Shown here: positions 25,421 to 36,624 of the stretch, in pieces | How the letters are laid out: each line of letters starts with the position of its first letter | How positions within the stretch are numbered: the stretch's first letter is position 1 | Made by a program: the position numbers and the translations under genes | Source: Pyrenopolyporus hunteri | Taxonomy: Eukaryota > Ascomycota > Sordariomycetes > Xylariales > Hypoxylaceae | Direction of reading: 5' to 3' | Assembly (NCBI GenBank): GCA_902806595.1 | Contig: CADCXC010000005.1 | Coordinates: 2,790,001-2,854,000 of the forward strand | DNA: 64,000 nucleotides | The notes under the pieces: model-generated | Seen by the model: only the letters and a program-made list of their open reading frames with translations | Database searches by the model: none | Told to the model about the DNA's origin: nothing

Positions 25421-25435
25421 TTATCGTTACGATAA
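25421..25435. repeat. 15-bp palindrome of repeat family B
   Basis: TTATCGTTACGATAA, preceded some 50 bp upstream by CGTTACGTAAAATAAT. The same arrangement occurs at 7385-7399 and 33538-33552 on plus and at 32127-32141 and 32647-32661 on minus. Confidence 0.6.
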
Positions 25436-25865
25436 ATATTAAAATATAATGTTAATATTAATATATATTAAATAATTTTAAAACTTTATATAAATTTAAA
25501 TATATACGTATTAATTATTAAAAAAAATTTTAATATATTCGAAATCGATTATTTTATATATTATCGTTAAATTTTTAATTTTACCGTATAATAATAATAA
25601 TTATAATTTATTATTATTTTATATAATTAAATTACGATTAAAATCGCGGTTTTATTTATTTTTTAAATATTAACTTTTTATAATATTTAATTTCGTACGA
25701 TTTTAATCGTTAATAAATATTATATTTATAAATTTTAAAACGATTTTCGTTAAATAAATTAATTAATTTAATTAACGTATTATTAACTTTTCGTTTTTTA
25801 ATAATTATATTATATTATAAAAAATAATCGATTATAAATAATTTACGAAAAAATTTTATAATGGT

Positions 25866-25990
25866 TTTATAATAATTATTATTAACGGTATTAAAATAAT
25901 TATTATCGACGATTTTAAAATAACCGTTAATAATTAATTTAAAATTATCGATAATAAGTTTAAAACGGTTATTATTAATTAATTTAAAAG
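25866..25990. repeat. Tandem repeat, unit about 35 bp
   Basis: Three to four copies of a unit containing AACGGTTATTATTAATTA-like sequence with AAATAACCGTTAATAATTAA variants. It is degraded, and the boundaries are approximate. Confidence 0.4.
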
Positions 25991-26730
25991 TAATTTCGAT
26001 ATATAAAAAAATCGTTTTCGATTATTTTAAATCGATTTAACGTTTTTATATATTTAACGTTTTAATATTTCGTATAAATGTATTATATCGTTTATTAAAC
26101 GGGGTAATCCCCGTAATTAATATAATTAAATTTTATTTTTTAATCGATATTAATTTAATATAATTTTAATTATTATAAAAAGTAGTTAATTTTTTAATAT
26201 TAATTACCGTCGATTAAATATTATTAAATTATAACGAATTATTTATAATAATTTTAAATTAACTTTTTATTTATATTATTAATTCCTTTTAATCGTATTT
26301 TTTTTTATTAATTTAAATTTTCGTTCGTTTATTTTTTGATAAAATAATTATTTAATAAAAAAAATAACTTATTAAAAATAAAATCTTTTTTTTTTATAAA
26401 ATTAACGAAATTAAATATTTAATAAATTATTATAAAAACGGTAAACGAAATATTTTTCGATATTAACGTTAATAATAATTTTAATATTAAAAAAAAAAAA
26501 AATAATACGATTATATTTATCGTTATATTTTATTATCGAAGTAAAATTATATCGTAAAATATTTTTTTATTTCGTAATAAAAAAGTAAAATTATTCGATA
26601 AAAGTTAATTTTTAATTTTTATAAAAAAAATTAATAACGTTTTTAATAAATTAACGATATAATATTTAAATCGAAGTAATTTTTTCGATTATTTTAATTA
26701 TTTTACCGTAATTTACGTTAATTATAATAA

Positions 26731-27018
26731 AAAAATATAATTATAAAATGTATAAATAAATGATTCTTTTTTAAACGAGTCGTTATTTCGATCGTTACTT
26801 TAAAAAATAAAATTATTAAATATATAAATAAAGGATTTCTTTTTAAATAAATTAACGCTTTAATCGTTATTTTATAAAATAAAATTATATAACGTATAAA
26901 AAAACGGTTTTTTTCGAAATAAATTATTATTTTAATTATTACTTCGAAAAATAAAGTTATAAAACGTATAAACGAAAAGTTTTTTTCGAAATAAATTATT
27001 ATTTTAATTTTTATTATA
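26731..27018. repeat. Tandem repeat, 72-bp unit, four copies
   Basis: Copies begin near 26731, 26803, 26875 and 26947. The last two agree at nearly every position and share TTTTTTTCGAAATAAATTA. The period of 72 equals 24 codons. The whole array is AT-rich and has no open frame. Confidence 0.7.
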
Positions 27019-30000
27019 AAAAACCATTTTTTTCGTTAATCGAAAAAAATTAAAAAGTTTTTTATATAAATTTATTAAAGGTTTTTATAAAAGGGGGTTA
27101 ATTCGTTTATAATATATAAATATAAAAGTTTAATATACATTAAAACGTTAATAACTTTTTTTTATCTACTTTTAAAATATATTATTTTTCGTAAATATAT
27201 ACCTTATAATTAATTACTTATAATCTTTTAATTAAAATACTCGAAAAAATTAAATACGTTTTATTAACGTTAATTTAAAAATACGATTATAAAACGATAT
27301 AAAAATTACATTTCGATAAATAATTTATTAATTATTTTAAAATTAATTATAAAATTATTATAATTATACTTTTAATATAAAATTCAATTTTATATTAAAT
27401 ATTCGAATTTAAATATACTTTAAATTAAAAATATTAAACTATATTTAAATTTAAAATTACGAAAAATAAAATTAAATTTTAATCGTAAATATTTATAACG
27501 TTTTTTTTTTAAATTTAATTTAAATATTTTTTTTCTTAAGTTTTCGTTATTAATATAATATTAATAAAAAACTTATTCGATATTTAACTATATAATATTA
27601 AAATTTAATTTATATTTTAAAAAGTTTATACGATTTTTTTCGATATTTAATTATTTAATATTTTTATATTTCGTTTTTACGTTTATATATTTATTATTAA
27701 TATTATTTAAAATATCGTTTCGTATTATATTTATTTATTTTTTTATTAATTCGAACGGAGTAAAATTAAAAAAAAAACAACTTCGATTTATAATCGATAT
27801 ATTTATTATCGGTAAAATAAATAAAAAAAATAAATATAAATAAATTTTATAATATAATAAAATTATAATAAATAATAAATAAATTAATAAAAATTATATT
27901 TAATAAATTTATATTTTCCGTGGATTATTTTATACGTATATATATATTTTTTTTACGTTAATATATAATATTAATAATAACGAAATAATAAAATAAACGG
28001 TAATAAAAATAACAATTACGTTAATTATTATTAAATAAAAAATAAAAATTTTTATATAAAATAACGATTATTTAAATATATATCTTCGATAAAATATAAA
28101 TAAAATTTTTCAAATATTATAAATAAATTATTATAAAAATAATAAATAAATATTATTATTATACTTATTAAATTAATTAAAAAAAAATAAGTTAAAAAAT
28201 AAAATAAATGTAAATTAAATTATATTTAAAAAAAAAAGTAAAATATATTTAAATATATTAAAATAAATTAATATTTATTTTATAAAAACGTTAATTATCG
28301 AAGTTTTTATTTTTTAAATATTTATATTAATATAATACGTTTATTATAAAATAAAATCGGTAAAAAATCTCGTATTATTTAAAACGATTTAATTTAAATA
28401 AATTAATTTTATTATATATTATTTATATATATATAAATTTTAACTTTCGATGTTTTTTTAAAATTTAACGTTAAAAATTTTTTATTATTTAAAACGATTT
28501 ATAAAACGTTTAAATATAATATTTAAAAATATAAATCGTTTATTATAATTAATTAAAATTTTAAAAAAAATTACAATAAATTTATTATATATATTTTTAT
28601 CGATTAATATTTTATAATTATTTAATGCGTTTTTATTTAATGAAATTTCGTTATAAATTTACGGTAATTTATTTATCTCGAAAAAATCGCATTATTATAT
28701 AATATAATACGTTAAAATTAAAATTAATTAATCGTTAATAAATTAATATAAATTATTATTAATAAATAAATTTAATTAAATATCGATTTAATTAATACGA
28801 CTTATTTAATTATAATCGATATATAAAATTAAAAATTATTTTACGAAATATAAATTTAATATAATGTTATTAATTTATTATAATACGTTTATTTATATAT
28901 ATTCGAAAAATATAAAAATAATTTTTCGTTATAAAATTAATATTTTATTTTTTTATTATACGAGGAAATTTTACTTCGTTTATTATCGTTAAAAATTTTT
29001 TTTTAACGTTTCGTTTAACGCTTTAATTAACGTTTTTTCGATAATTATTTAATAACGTTTTTTCGAATTATAAACGTTTATTCGTTTATTTATAATAATA
29101 TAAATTTTTAATTATAATCGAAAAAATAATTAAAAGTTATAATTTTTAATAAATATTTAAAATAATTTAATAAAACGTTTTATTTTTAATCGATAATTTT
29201 TATTAATTAAAATATTATAAAACGAACTTTTTTATTAATAAATAATTAATAAAAATATTTTATATATATTTTATTATTTTTTAAATGTATAATAAACGTA
29301 TCGTATATAATTATAAAAAAATTATATATAAAAACGATAAAATAATAAAAAGTAATAATTATTTTTTTTAAATTTCGAAAAGAAAACAAAACCGATTAAC
29401 TCGGTCGAATTATTCGATTTATAAATTAATGTTTTAAAAAAAATAAATTAAAATATTAATATTAAATAAAAATTTCGTAAAAAATTATTTAACGTAATTT
29501 AAAAATTAATCGAAATAATTTAAATAAATTTCGAAGTTATTTTTATTAATTTATTATAATAAATATTTCGTATATTTTATAAATATATTCGTTTTTTTTT
29601 ATAATTAATAAATTTTATTAATAAAATGTTAAAATTATAATGTTAAAATTATTAAATTATAAATTAATTTAATTATAATTAACCGTACGTATTTAATTAT
29701 TTTTTTTTTAAATTTATTTAAAATTATTTTTTTTTAAAGTTTATATCGATAGCGTTAAATATAAAAAATTTCGATAAAAAAAAAATAATAAAAAATAAAT
29801 GATAATATAATTAAACAGTTACTATTTATAATTATAAATAAATAAATATAATTTAAAAATTAAAAATAATTAAATTTTAAAAAAGTTAAAATAATAAATA
29901 AATTAAATATATATTTTATATATATAAAAAAAAAATTATAAAAAATTAATTTTTAATTTATAAATTAATTAAAAATAATTTTAATAAATTTAATTATTAT

Positions 30001-32019
30001 ATTACGAAATTTAATAAATTTAAAATTTCGTAAAAAATTAATTAATTAATAATATTTAAAAAATAAAAATTTTTAACACGATATTATTTAACGATTACGA
30101 AATAAATATAACGTCGAAATAAATTTATAATTTTTATAACGTTATTTAAAAATATAAAGTTTTTATAAAAATAAATATAATATTAATATTATTTAAAATA
30201 AAATTTATTAACTTTTTTAAATTAAATTACTTTATAATTTAATTATTAAATATTTAAAAATAAAACGACTTAAAATTAAATTAATTTATCAAATTTTAAA
30301 ACATAAATTAAAAAAATAAAAAATAATTCGACATAAATTAATCCCTTATATTTTTAAACTCATAAATTTTATACAATATTTATTTTATTTTATAAAACTT
30401 CGAAATATCGAAATTTTAAATTAATTATAATATTTATAAAAAATAAAATTAACGCGAATTTTTTTTATTCGAATTCGAATAAAAAATAATATAAAAAAAC
30501 GAATAAATAATTTAAACGAACGATACGATATAATAATTTAATTAAAAAAATTCTTTAATAAATATACGTAAATTTTAAATATTTTTAAATATATAAAATA
30601 AAATTCGTTATAAAAATGCGTTAAAAAAATCCTATAAATCCTTATATTATAAAAAATAATATAAAACGTATATCGTTTATATTATTTTTAAATTATATAA
30701 TAACGCGTCGAATTTAAATTATAAAATATAATAAAAAAAACGTAATTTAAAATTTTAAAACTTAATTATATATAATATATAAACGATTATTATAAATTAC
30801 ATTTTATTAAATTCGAAATTGACGTAATTATTAATATATATTTTCGAAAAATTTTATAATATAACGTTAATAAATTAAATTACTTTTTTATAAACGTATT
30901 ATATTAATTTTTTAAACGATTATTAAATTAAAATTTCGATTATAATTTATTAAAATAAATTATAAAATAAAAACATTTTTTTTAATTTAAATATAATATT
31001 AATTTACGATATATATAAAATTATCGATTATTATTATAAATTTTAACGATATAAAAATTTAATAAACGTAAAAAAATTATTTTTTAAATTTATATAAATA
31101 CGATATTAATAAAATTAATAATAAAATTAAATAATAATAATTATAATTATTTTTAATTATTATTATACGTTAAATTATAAATATTTATTATCGAAAAATT
31201 ATTAAATGTTAATTAATAACATTAAAATTTTTTTTAAAAGTTAAAAAATTTAAACGATTTTAATAAAAATAAAATTTTCGATTAAATAATAATATATTTC
31301 TTTTATAAAAATATAATACGGTAAAAAATCACCGATTTCGTTATAAAATAAAACTAATATCGAATTAAATTTTAACTATAACATAAAAATATTATAATTA
31401 ATTATATTAATTTAATATAATTAAATATATTTAATTTTTTAAACTTTATAATAAAAAATTATAAATAAAATTTAATATATAATTTCGAGTTATAACGGTT
31501 AATTTATACGTTAAAAAAACCGTTAATTTACTACGATTTCGATAATTTTTTTACATTAAAAATATAAATTATTTATAATAAATAATTAACGAAATATCCG
31601 TTAAAAATACGAAATTTTACGCAATTATACGAAAGAAAATATATTTCGCTTAAAAATTATTTAAAAGATTATTAAAATATAAATAAAAAACCGAAATTAA
31701 CATTTAATAAAATACCTTATAATAATATAAAATAATATTATAATCGTATATAAAAAATTAAAAAAAAAATAAAAATTATTAAATAAAATATCGCGTTTTA
31801 AAAAAATTCGTATATAAATTAATTCGATATAAATGTTTATATTATTTAATATTTTTTTATTTTTTTAATTAAATATTTATTTATCGTTAAATTTAAATTT
31901 AAATAATATTTTTTTATATTTATTATAAATATTTTTTCGTTATTTATAATATTTAAAATTCGATAATTTTAAATATAAATTATATAATTTTTATAATAAA
32001 ATAATTTATAATTATTAAC

Positions 32020-32185
32020 TTAAAAAATCATTTTTTATTAAAAAAATATTAAAATATAATAATCGAAAATATTACATTTAAATTAATATATATAATTTAT
32101 AATTATATAACTTTATATTAAAAAATTTATCGTAACGATAATAATAATAAATATACTTTTATTAAATATTTCGTCGTTTTACGTA
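32020..32185 (-). repeat. Repeat family B copy
   Basis: Contains AATATTAAAATATAATAATC, then the palindrome at 32127-32141, then GTCGTTTTACGTAATAAA. It is a direct copy of 32510-32725 and inverted relative to 33480-33740. It may be an LTR or transposon end; the class is unknown. Confidence 0.5.
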
Positions 32186-32509
32186 ATAAAAATTTAAAAC
32201 ATATATTTTAAAAATATATATAAATAACGATTAATATAAAATTAATTATTTTATAACTTTTATAAATAAAATAAATTAATTAATATACTTTTCGTAACTT
32301 TTTTATCGTATAATTATATAATATTTTTTTTCGATTTATTTATTAACGACTTTTTATTATTTAATATAATTATAAATTTATAACATTATATTATAATAAT
32401 AAATTATTATTATAACATTTAAATAAATATATAATTTTAATTTCGAACCGTTAAATATTATATAAAAATAAATATAATAAATAAATTTATAACTATTTTT
32501 TTATAAAAT

Positions 32510-32725
32510 TATTTTTTTAAAAAAATATTAAAATATAATAATCGAAAACATTATATTTAAAATAATATATATAATTATAAATTTATAACATTATATATAA
32601 TAATAAATTATTATTATTATAATAATATAATTTCGTATTAACGTATTTATCGTAACGATAATAATAATAAATATATTTTTATTATATATTTTATTATTTT
32701 ATATAATAAATAATTAAAATATAAA
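32510..32725 (-). repeat. Repeat family B copy
   Basis: Same order of landmarks as 32020-32185: AATATTAAAATATAATAATC, ATTATTATTATAATAAT, then the palindrome at 32647-32661. Confidence 0.5.
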
Positions 32726-32944
32726 TTTTAAATAAAAATATATTTACAATTAATATAAAATTAATTTAATCGTATTTTTTACATTTATAAAATTTAATTA
32801 ATTTATTTTTTTCGTTATTTTTTATTATATAATCGTATAATATTTATTTAATTATTAATTAATAATTTTTTATTAATTTAATAATTATAATAATAAATTT
32901 AAAAATTAATTTAAATGTTATATTATTTTTTTAATTAAAAAACT

Positions 32945-33130
32945 TTAATATAACGCGTAATATTAAAAATTAAAAATTAAATTTTATTAATATTATAAAA
33001 AAAAAAAAAAACTAAATCGCGATTCGAAAAATCGCGGTTTTATATTTAAATTTCGACGATATATTCGATTAAAACTTCGATATCGATTATTTAATAAAAT
33101 TAAATTTATCGTATCGAATCGTAATAAATT
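32945..33130 (+). repeat. Solitary end of family A element
   Basis: Contains AATATAACGCGTAATATTAA, an A-run of 15, then CGCGATTCGAAAAATCGCGG and TTTAATAAAATTAAATTT. It is the best preserved copy of this end, with many CpG retained. Confidence 0.55.
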
Positions 33131-33479
33131 TTTAATACGAATTTTATAAATGTCGATTATTTTATACGTTAAACGTTAATATATAAATTATTGAAAAATA
33201 TAATAAATAAACATTAATTATATATATTAAATAATTTATTTTATTAAATATATAAAAAAAATATATTAAATTTAATAATTAAAAAATTACTTTTAAATAT
33301 AATTTATAATAATTTATTAAATAAATAAAAAATCATCGATATATAATCGTAAAAATATTATACGATTATATAATAAAAAAATTACGAAAAAATATATTAA
33401 TTAATTTATATTTATATAAAAGTTTTAAAATAATTAATTTCGTATTAATCGATATTTATATATATTTTAAAAATATATA

Positions 33480-33740
33480 TTTTAAATTTTCGTTACGTAA
33501 AATAATAAAACATTTAATAAAAATATATTTATCGTTATTATCGTTACGATAAATTTTTAATATAAAATTATATAATTATATAATTTTAATAATAATATAT
33601 ATATAATTAAAACCTTTTATTATAATAATAAATTATTATTATATATATAATATTATAAACTTATAATTATATATATTATTTTAAATATAATATTTTCGAT
33701 TATTATATTTTAATATTTTTTTAAAAAAATAATTACGTAA
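33480..33740 (+). repeat. Repeat family B copy, inverted
   Basis: Contains CGTTACGTAAAATAATAAAA, the palindrome at 33538-33552 and GATTATTATATTTTAATATT, i.e. the reverse complement of 32510-32725. A partial copy occurs at 7345-7410. Confidence 0.5.
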
Positions 33741-34016
33741 AAAAATAATTATAAATTTATTTATTATATTTTTTTTATTATATTTAATAAATTAAATTAT
33801 TTAATAAATATATAATTAATATTTATTTACCGTATTTTTTAATAAAATATTTTAATTATATATATTATTTATTATTATATTTATTTAAAAGTAAATTTTT
33901 AACTATTAAATTTAATATAAATTCGTAATATTTTTTTATTTAATTATTTATTATATTTTTTAAATATATTAATTAAATAATTATTTTATATATTATAATT
34001 AATAATATTAAATTTT

Positions 34017-34175
34017 AATATAATACGTAATATTAAAAATTAAAATACGATTTCGTTAATATTATAAAAAAAAAAAAATTAAAACGTCGTTAAAAAACCC
34101 GCGATTTTATATATATATTTCGATAATAAAATTAATAATTTAATAAAATTAAATTATTACATTAAATAATAATAA
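34017..34175 (+). repeat. Solitary end of family A element
   Basis: Contains AATATAATACGTAATATTAA, an A-run, CCCGCGATTTTATATATA and TAATAAAATTAAATTATT. It faces an inverted copy at 34240-34385. Confidence 0.5.
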
Positions 34176-34239
34176 ATTTATTAATTATAACTTTTATTAT
34201 AATAAATAATAATTATTATATATCGTAAATTTATAATTA

Positions 34240-34385
34240 TTATTATAATTTAATATAATAATTTAATTTTATTAAATAATTATAACTTTAATGTCGATAA
34301 ATTTATATAAAAATATAATTTAAAAAATTACATTTTAATTTTTTTTTTTTATTATTTATAATATTAATATAATTTAATTTTAATT
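34240..34385 (-). repeat. Solitary end of family A element, inverted
   Basis: Contains TTATTATAATTTAATATAAT, TTTAATTTTATTAAATAA and a T-run of 12. It ends about 60 bp before the right terminal repeat of the giant element. Confidence 0.5.
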
Positions 34386-34445
34386 AATAAAATTATTTCG
34401 TATCGATTATAAAAAAATAAATAATATCTTGTAATTTCTAAAATA

Positions 34446-34541
34446 TCACGTAACTACAACTAAAAAGTGGGTCTGGCATCTGGAAATTCTTTGAATTAAC
34501 GGTTTAACGGAAAAATTGCTTATGGTCCGGCGTGCGTACGT
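34446..34541 (-). repeat. Right terminal inverted repeat of the giant element
   Basis: Reverse complement of the left repeat, ending CCGGCGTGCGTACGT on the plus strand. The next 20 bp outside carry a short direct duplication (TCCAGCCTA twice) but do not match the left flank, so no target duplication can be called. Confidence 0.9.
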
Positions 34542-34919
34542 CCAGCCTAGTCCAGCCTAAGTCACGGTACGGGGTGACGGTACCTTACTACTACGTGTAC
34601 GTATTACCCACCATCCGAGTTCTTGCGTAACTTTTAACTTCATACATTCGTGATCTTCTTTTCCACTCGATCTTACACAGCGCTTGATGGGTGCGAGGGC
34701 CCAGATATCATATTGGCTTGCATGGAATCAAACGTTATTGCCTCTGAGTGAGAAGCCGATCGCGTAAAGCAATCAAGAACCACCATCCCATCCCGATGGT
34801 TCGCTCTAGGAACACAGTCCTAATTTTCGATATCCAGAAAAGCCCGAGGTCCATAATAAAGGAATACTAGCGGGTATATTGGAATTTGCTCAAATATAAA
34901 CCAAGTTGAGCCTTCAAAA
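34542..34919. other. Intergenic between giant element and amino-acid permease
   Basis: Normal base composition resumes at once. It holds the 3' side of the minus-strand permease. I see no gene. Confidence 0.4.
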
Positions 34920-36624
34920 CTAGAAACAAAACCAGCCCCCGATCCTTTTCGCCCGTTCGGCCCATCCCTGCTCTTCCGGCTCAATATCATCCTTCGTATA
35001 TACATCGGTGACTAGATCCATCTCGCTCGCCCTCTTGAACTTCGTCCTCTTAACCAACTTCCAGACGAGGAACATTAGCGCAAATACGGGCAGCTCGATA
35101 TAGTAGCTGACAAAATCGACGGCACTAAACCGCGGACTAAAACAACTCCAGCCCTGGACGAGGACGATGAAAGTATTGAGTACGACCGATATGATCGGCC
35201 CGACGGGATAGGTCCAGTTCTTGAAAGGCAAAAGGTGTTCTTTACCTTGGGCCTTCAAGCCGGCACGGAAGCGCAACGACGCGATGCCAATGCTGATCCA
35301 CGATAGCTGATTGGAAACGCCGACCAGGTTTTGTAGCCACGTCCACAATTGGCCGGCCCCGATGAACGACGCGCCGAAAAGCAGGCCCGAGATAAAGGAG
35401 GTAAAAAGCACAGAAACCCACGGGACCTGGAAACGCGTTAGGCGGCCGAACACCTTGGGCGCGTGACCGTTGACGGACAACGTGTATAGCAGACGGGAGC
35501 CGGCGAATAAGGCGTGGTTCCCGGCCGAGATGACGCTGGTCAGGATGACAGCATTCACAAAAGACCCCGCTACCTTGGACCCGGCCATCTGGAAAGCGAT
35601 GGTGAAAGGAGAGGTGCGGGTATTTTTCGAGTTCAGGCCCGGGTAGTTGTACGGCACGTTAAGGCCGATCAACAGAGAAGACAGTATGTAGAAGAACAGG
35701 ATCCGCCAGAAGACGTTCTTCACGACCCGAGGCAACTGACGGGCGGGATCCTTGGTTTCGCCGGCCGTGATGGCAATCGACTCGGTGCCACCGTAGGCAA
35801 AGGAAGCAGTCACGAAGACACTCGCGAATCCGCCGATACCGCCGACGAAGGGAGCATCACCGATATACCAATTTCGCGCACCGATGTATTCGTGTGATGT
35901 GTTCCCGCCGGCGTTTACCGCAATGCTCAAGATGATGAAAATGACGATGGTGACCACTTTGAGGAGGCATAGCCAGTACTCGACCTCGCCGTAGGCCCGT
36001 ACGTTGATGATATTGGCCAGTACGAGCAGGAACCAGATGATAAGCCCGAGGGCATACCACGGGAAAGTGTCGGTCCAATACTGGAGGACCAGCTGCAAGG
36101 CAACCAGATCTGCGGCTGTAGAGACCGCGTCGTTGAACCAGTAGTTCCAGGTCAGGGCGAAACCCCACGCGTCATCTAGATAACGCGCCGAGAAGGAGCA
36201 AAAGGAGCCGGCCACTTTGAAAGACGGTTAGTATGAATTCAAGTTTAACTCCATTATTATCGGCTTCTCTCTCTCTCTCTCTCTCTCTCTTTCTCCCCCT
36301 CGCTGTATTTGCATGTACGTGTTTGTGTCTTCACTTACCTGGAACGAAAGCGGCCATCTCGCCGAGGGACAACATCGTCACGAAGACAATCCCTCCTACG
36401 ATGGCGTAGCAGAGCAACAAGGAGGCCGGGCCACCCGTCGCCAACGCCTTCCCCGTGCCCAGAAATAATCCCGTGCCGATGGTGCCTCCAATGGCTATCA
36501 TCTGTACCTGGCGAGGCGACAGCGACCGCCTCAGCTTATCCTCGAGCACATATTCATGGCCGGTGCCGTGGGAGGCGGCAGCTGAGGTCTGGGCCTGGTC
36601 GTTCTTTTCCGCGTCGATTTCCAT
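34920..36624 (-). CDS. Amino-acid permease (APC superfamily, fungal YAT type), 2 exons
   Basis: Proton-coupled amino-acid uptake permease of the plasma membrane. Exons 36624-36339 and 36214-34920 join as FVPVAGSF, the conserved end of helix 2 to loop, and give 526 residues with about 12 membrane helices, the usual size. The first helix carries MIAIGGTIGTGLFLGTG, the family signature, and the next conserved blocks are WNYWFNDAVSTAADLVA and GGTESIAITAGETKDP. The start at 36624 (MEIDAEKND) is the first ATG after the upstream in-frame region and leaves a hydrophilic N-terminus of about 45 residues with charged residues. The intron of 124 nt has a branch-like ATACTAAC and a long CT microsatellite. 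Which amino acids it carries cannot be told. It ends 378 bp from the giant element. Confidence 0.93.
36265..36290. repeat. (TC)n microsatellite inside the permease intron
   Basis: About 13 TC dinucleotides on the plus strand (GA on the gene strand). It is likely variable in length between strains and sits near the middle of the only intron. Confidence 0.9.

Larger units (their letters stand above)
6919..34541. mobile_element. Giant RIP-mutated element bounded by ~96-bp terminal inverted repeats
   Basis: Between two inverted repeats the base composition falls from ordinary genic values to nearly pure A/T for 27.6 kb, and no long reading frame exists in any frame. Composition changes within a few tens of bases of the inner edge of each repeat, so the repeats look like the ends of what was inserted. 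C and G that remain are nearly all in CpG, the expected residue of C-to-T mutation at CpA, CpT and CpC on both strands (RIP). Several smaller elements are nested inside and are listed separately. I see no clear target-site duplication at the outer ends, partly because the terminus is the palindrome ACGTACGT-like. It may be one large DNA transposon with later insertions, or a Starship-like cargo element; no transposase or recombinase can be read through the mutations. Confidence 0.75.

Noticed and set aside
7021..34440. Mitochondrial insertion (NUMT) as explanation of the AT-rich block.
   Set aside because: No mitochondrial genes, rRNA or tRNA are visible, CpG is kept while other C is lost, and the block is bounded by inverted repeats.
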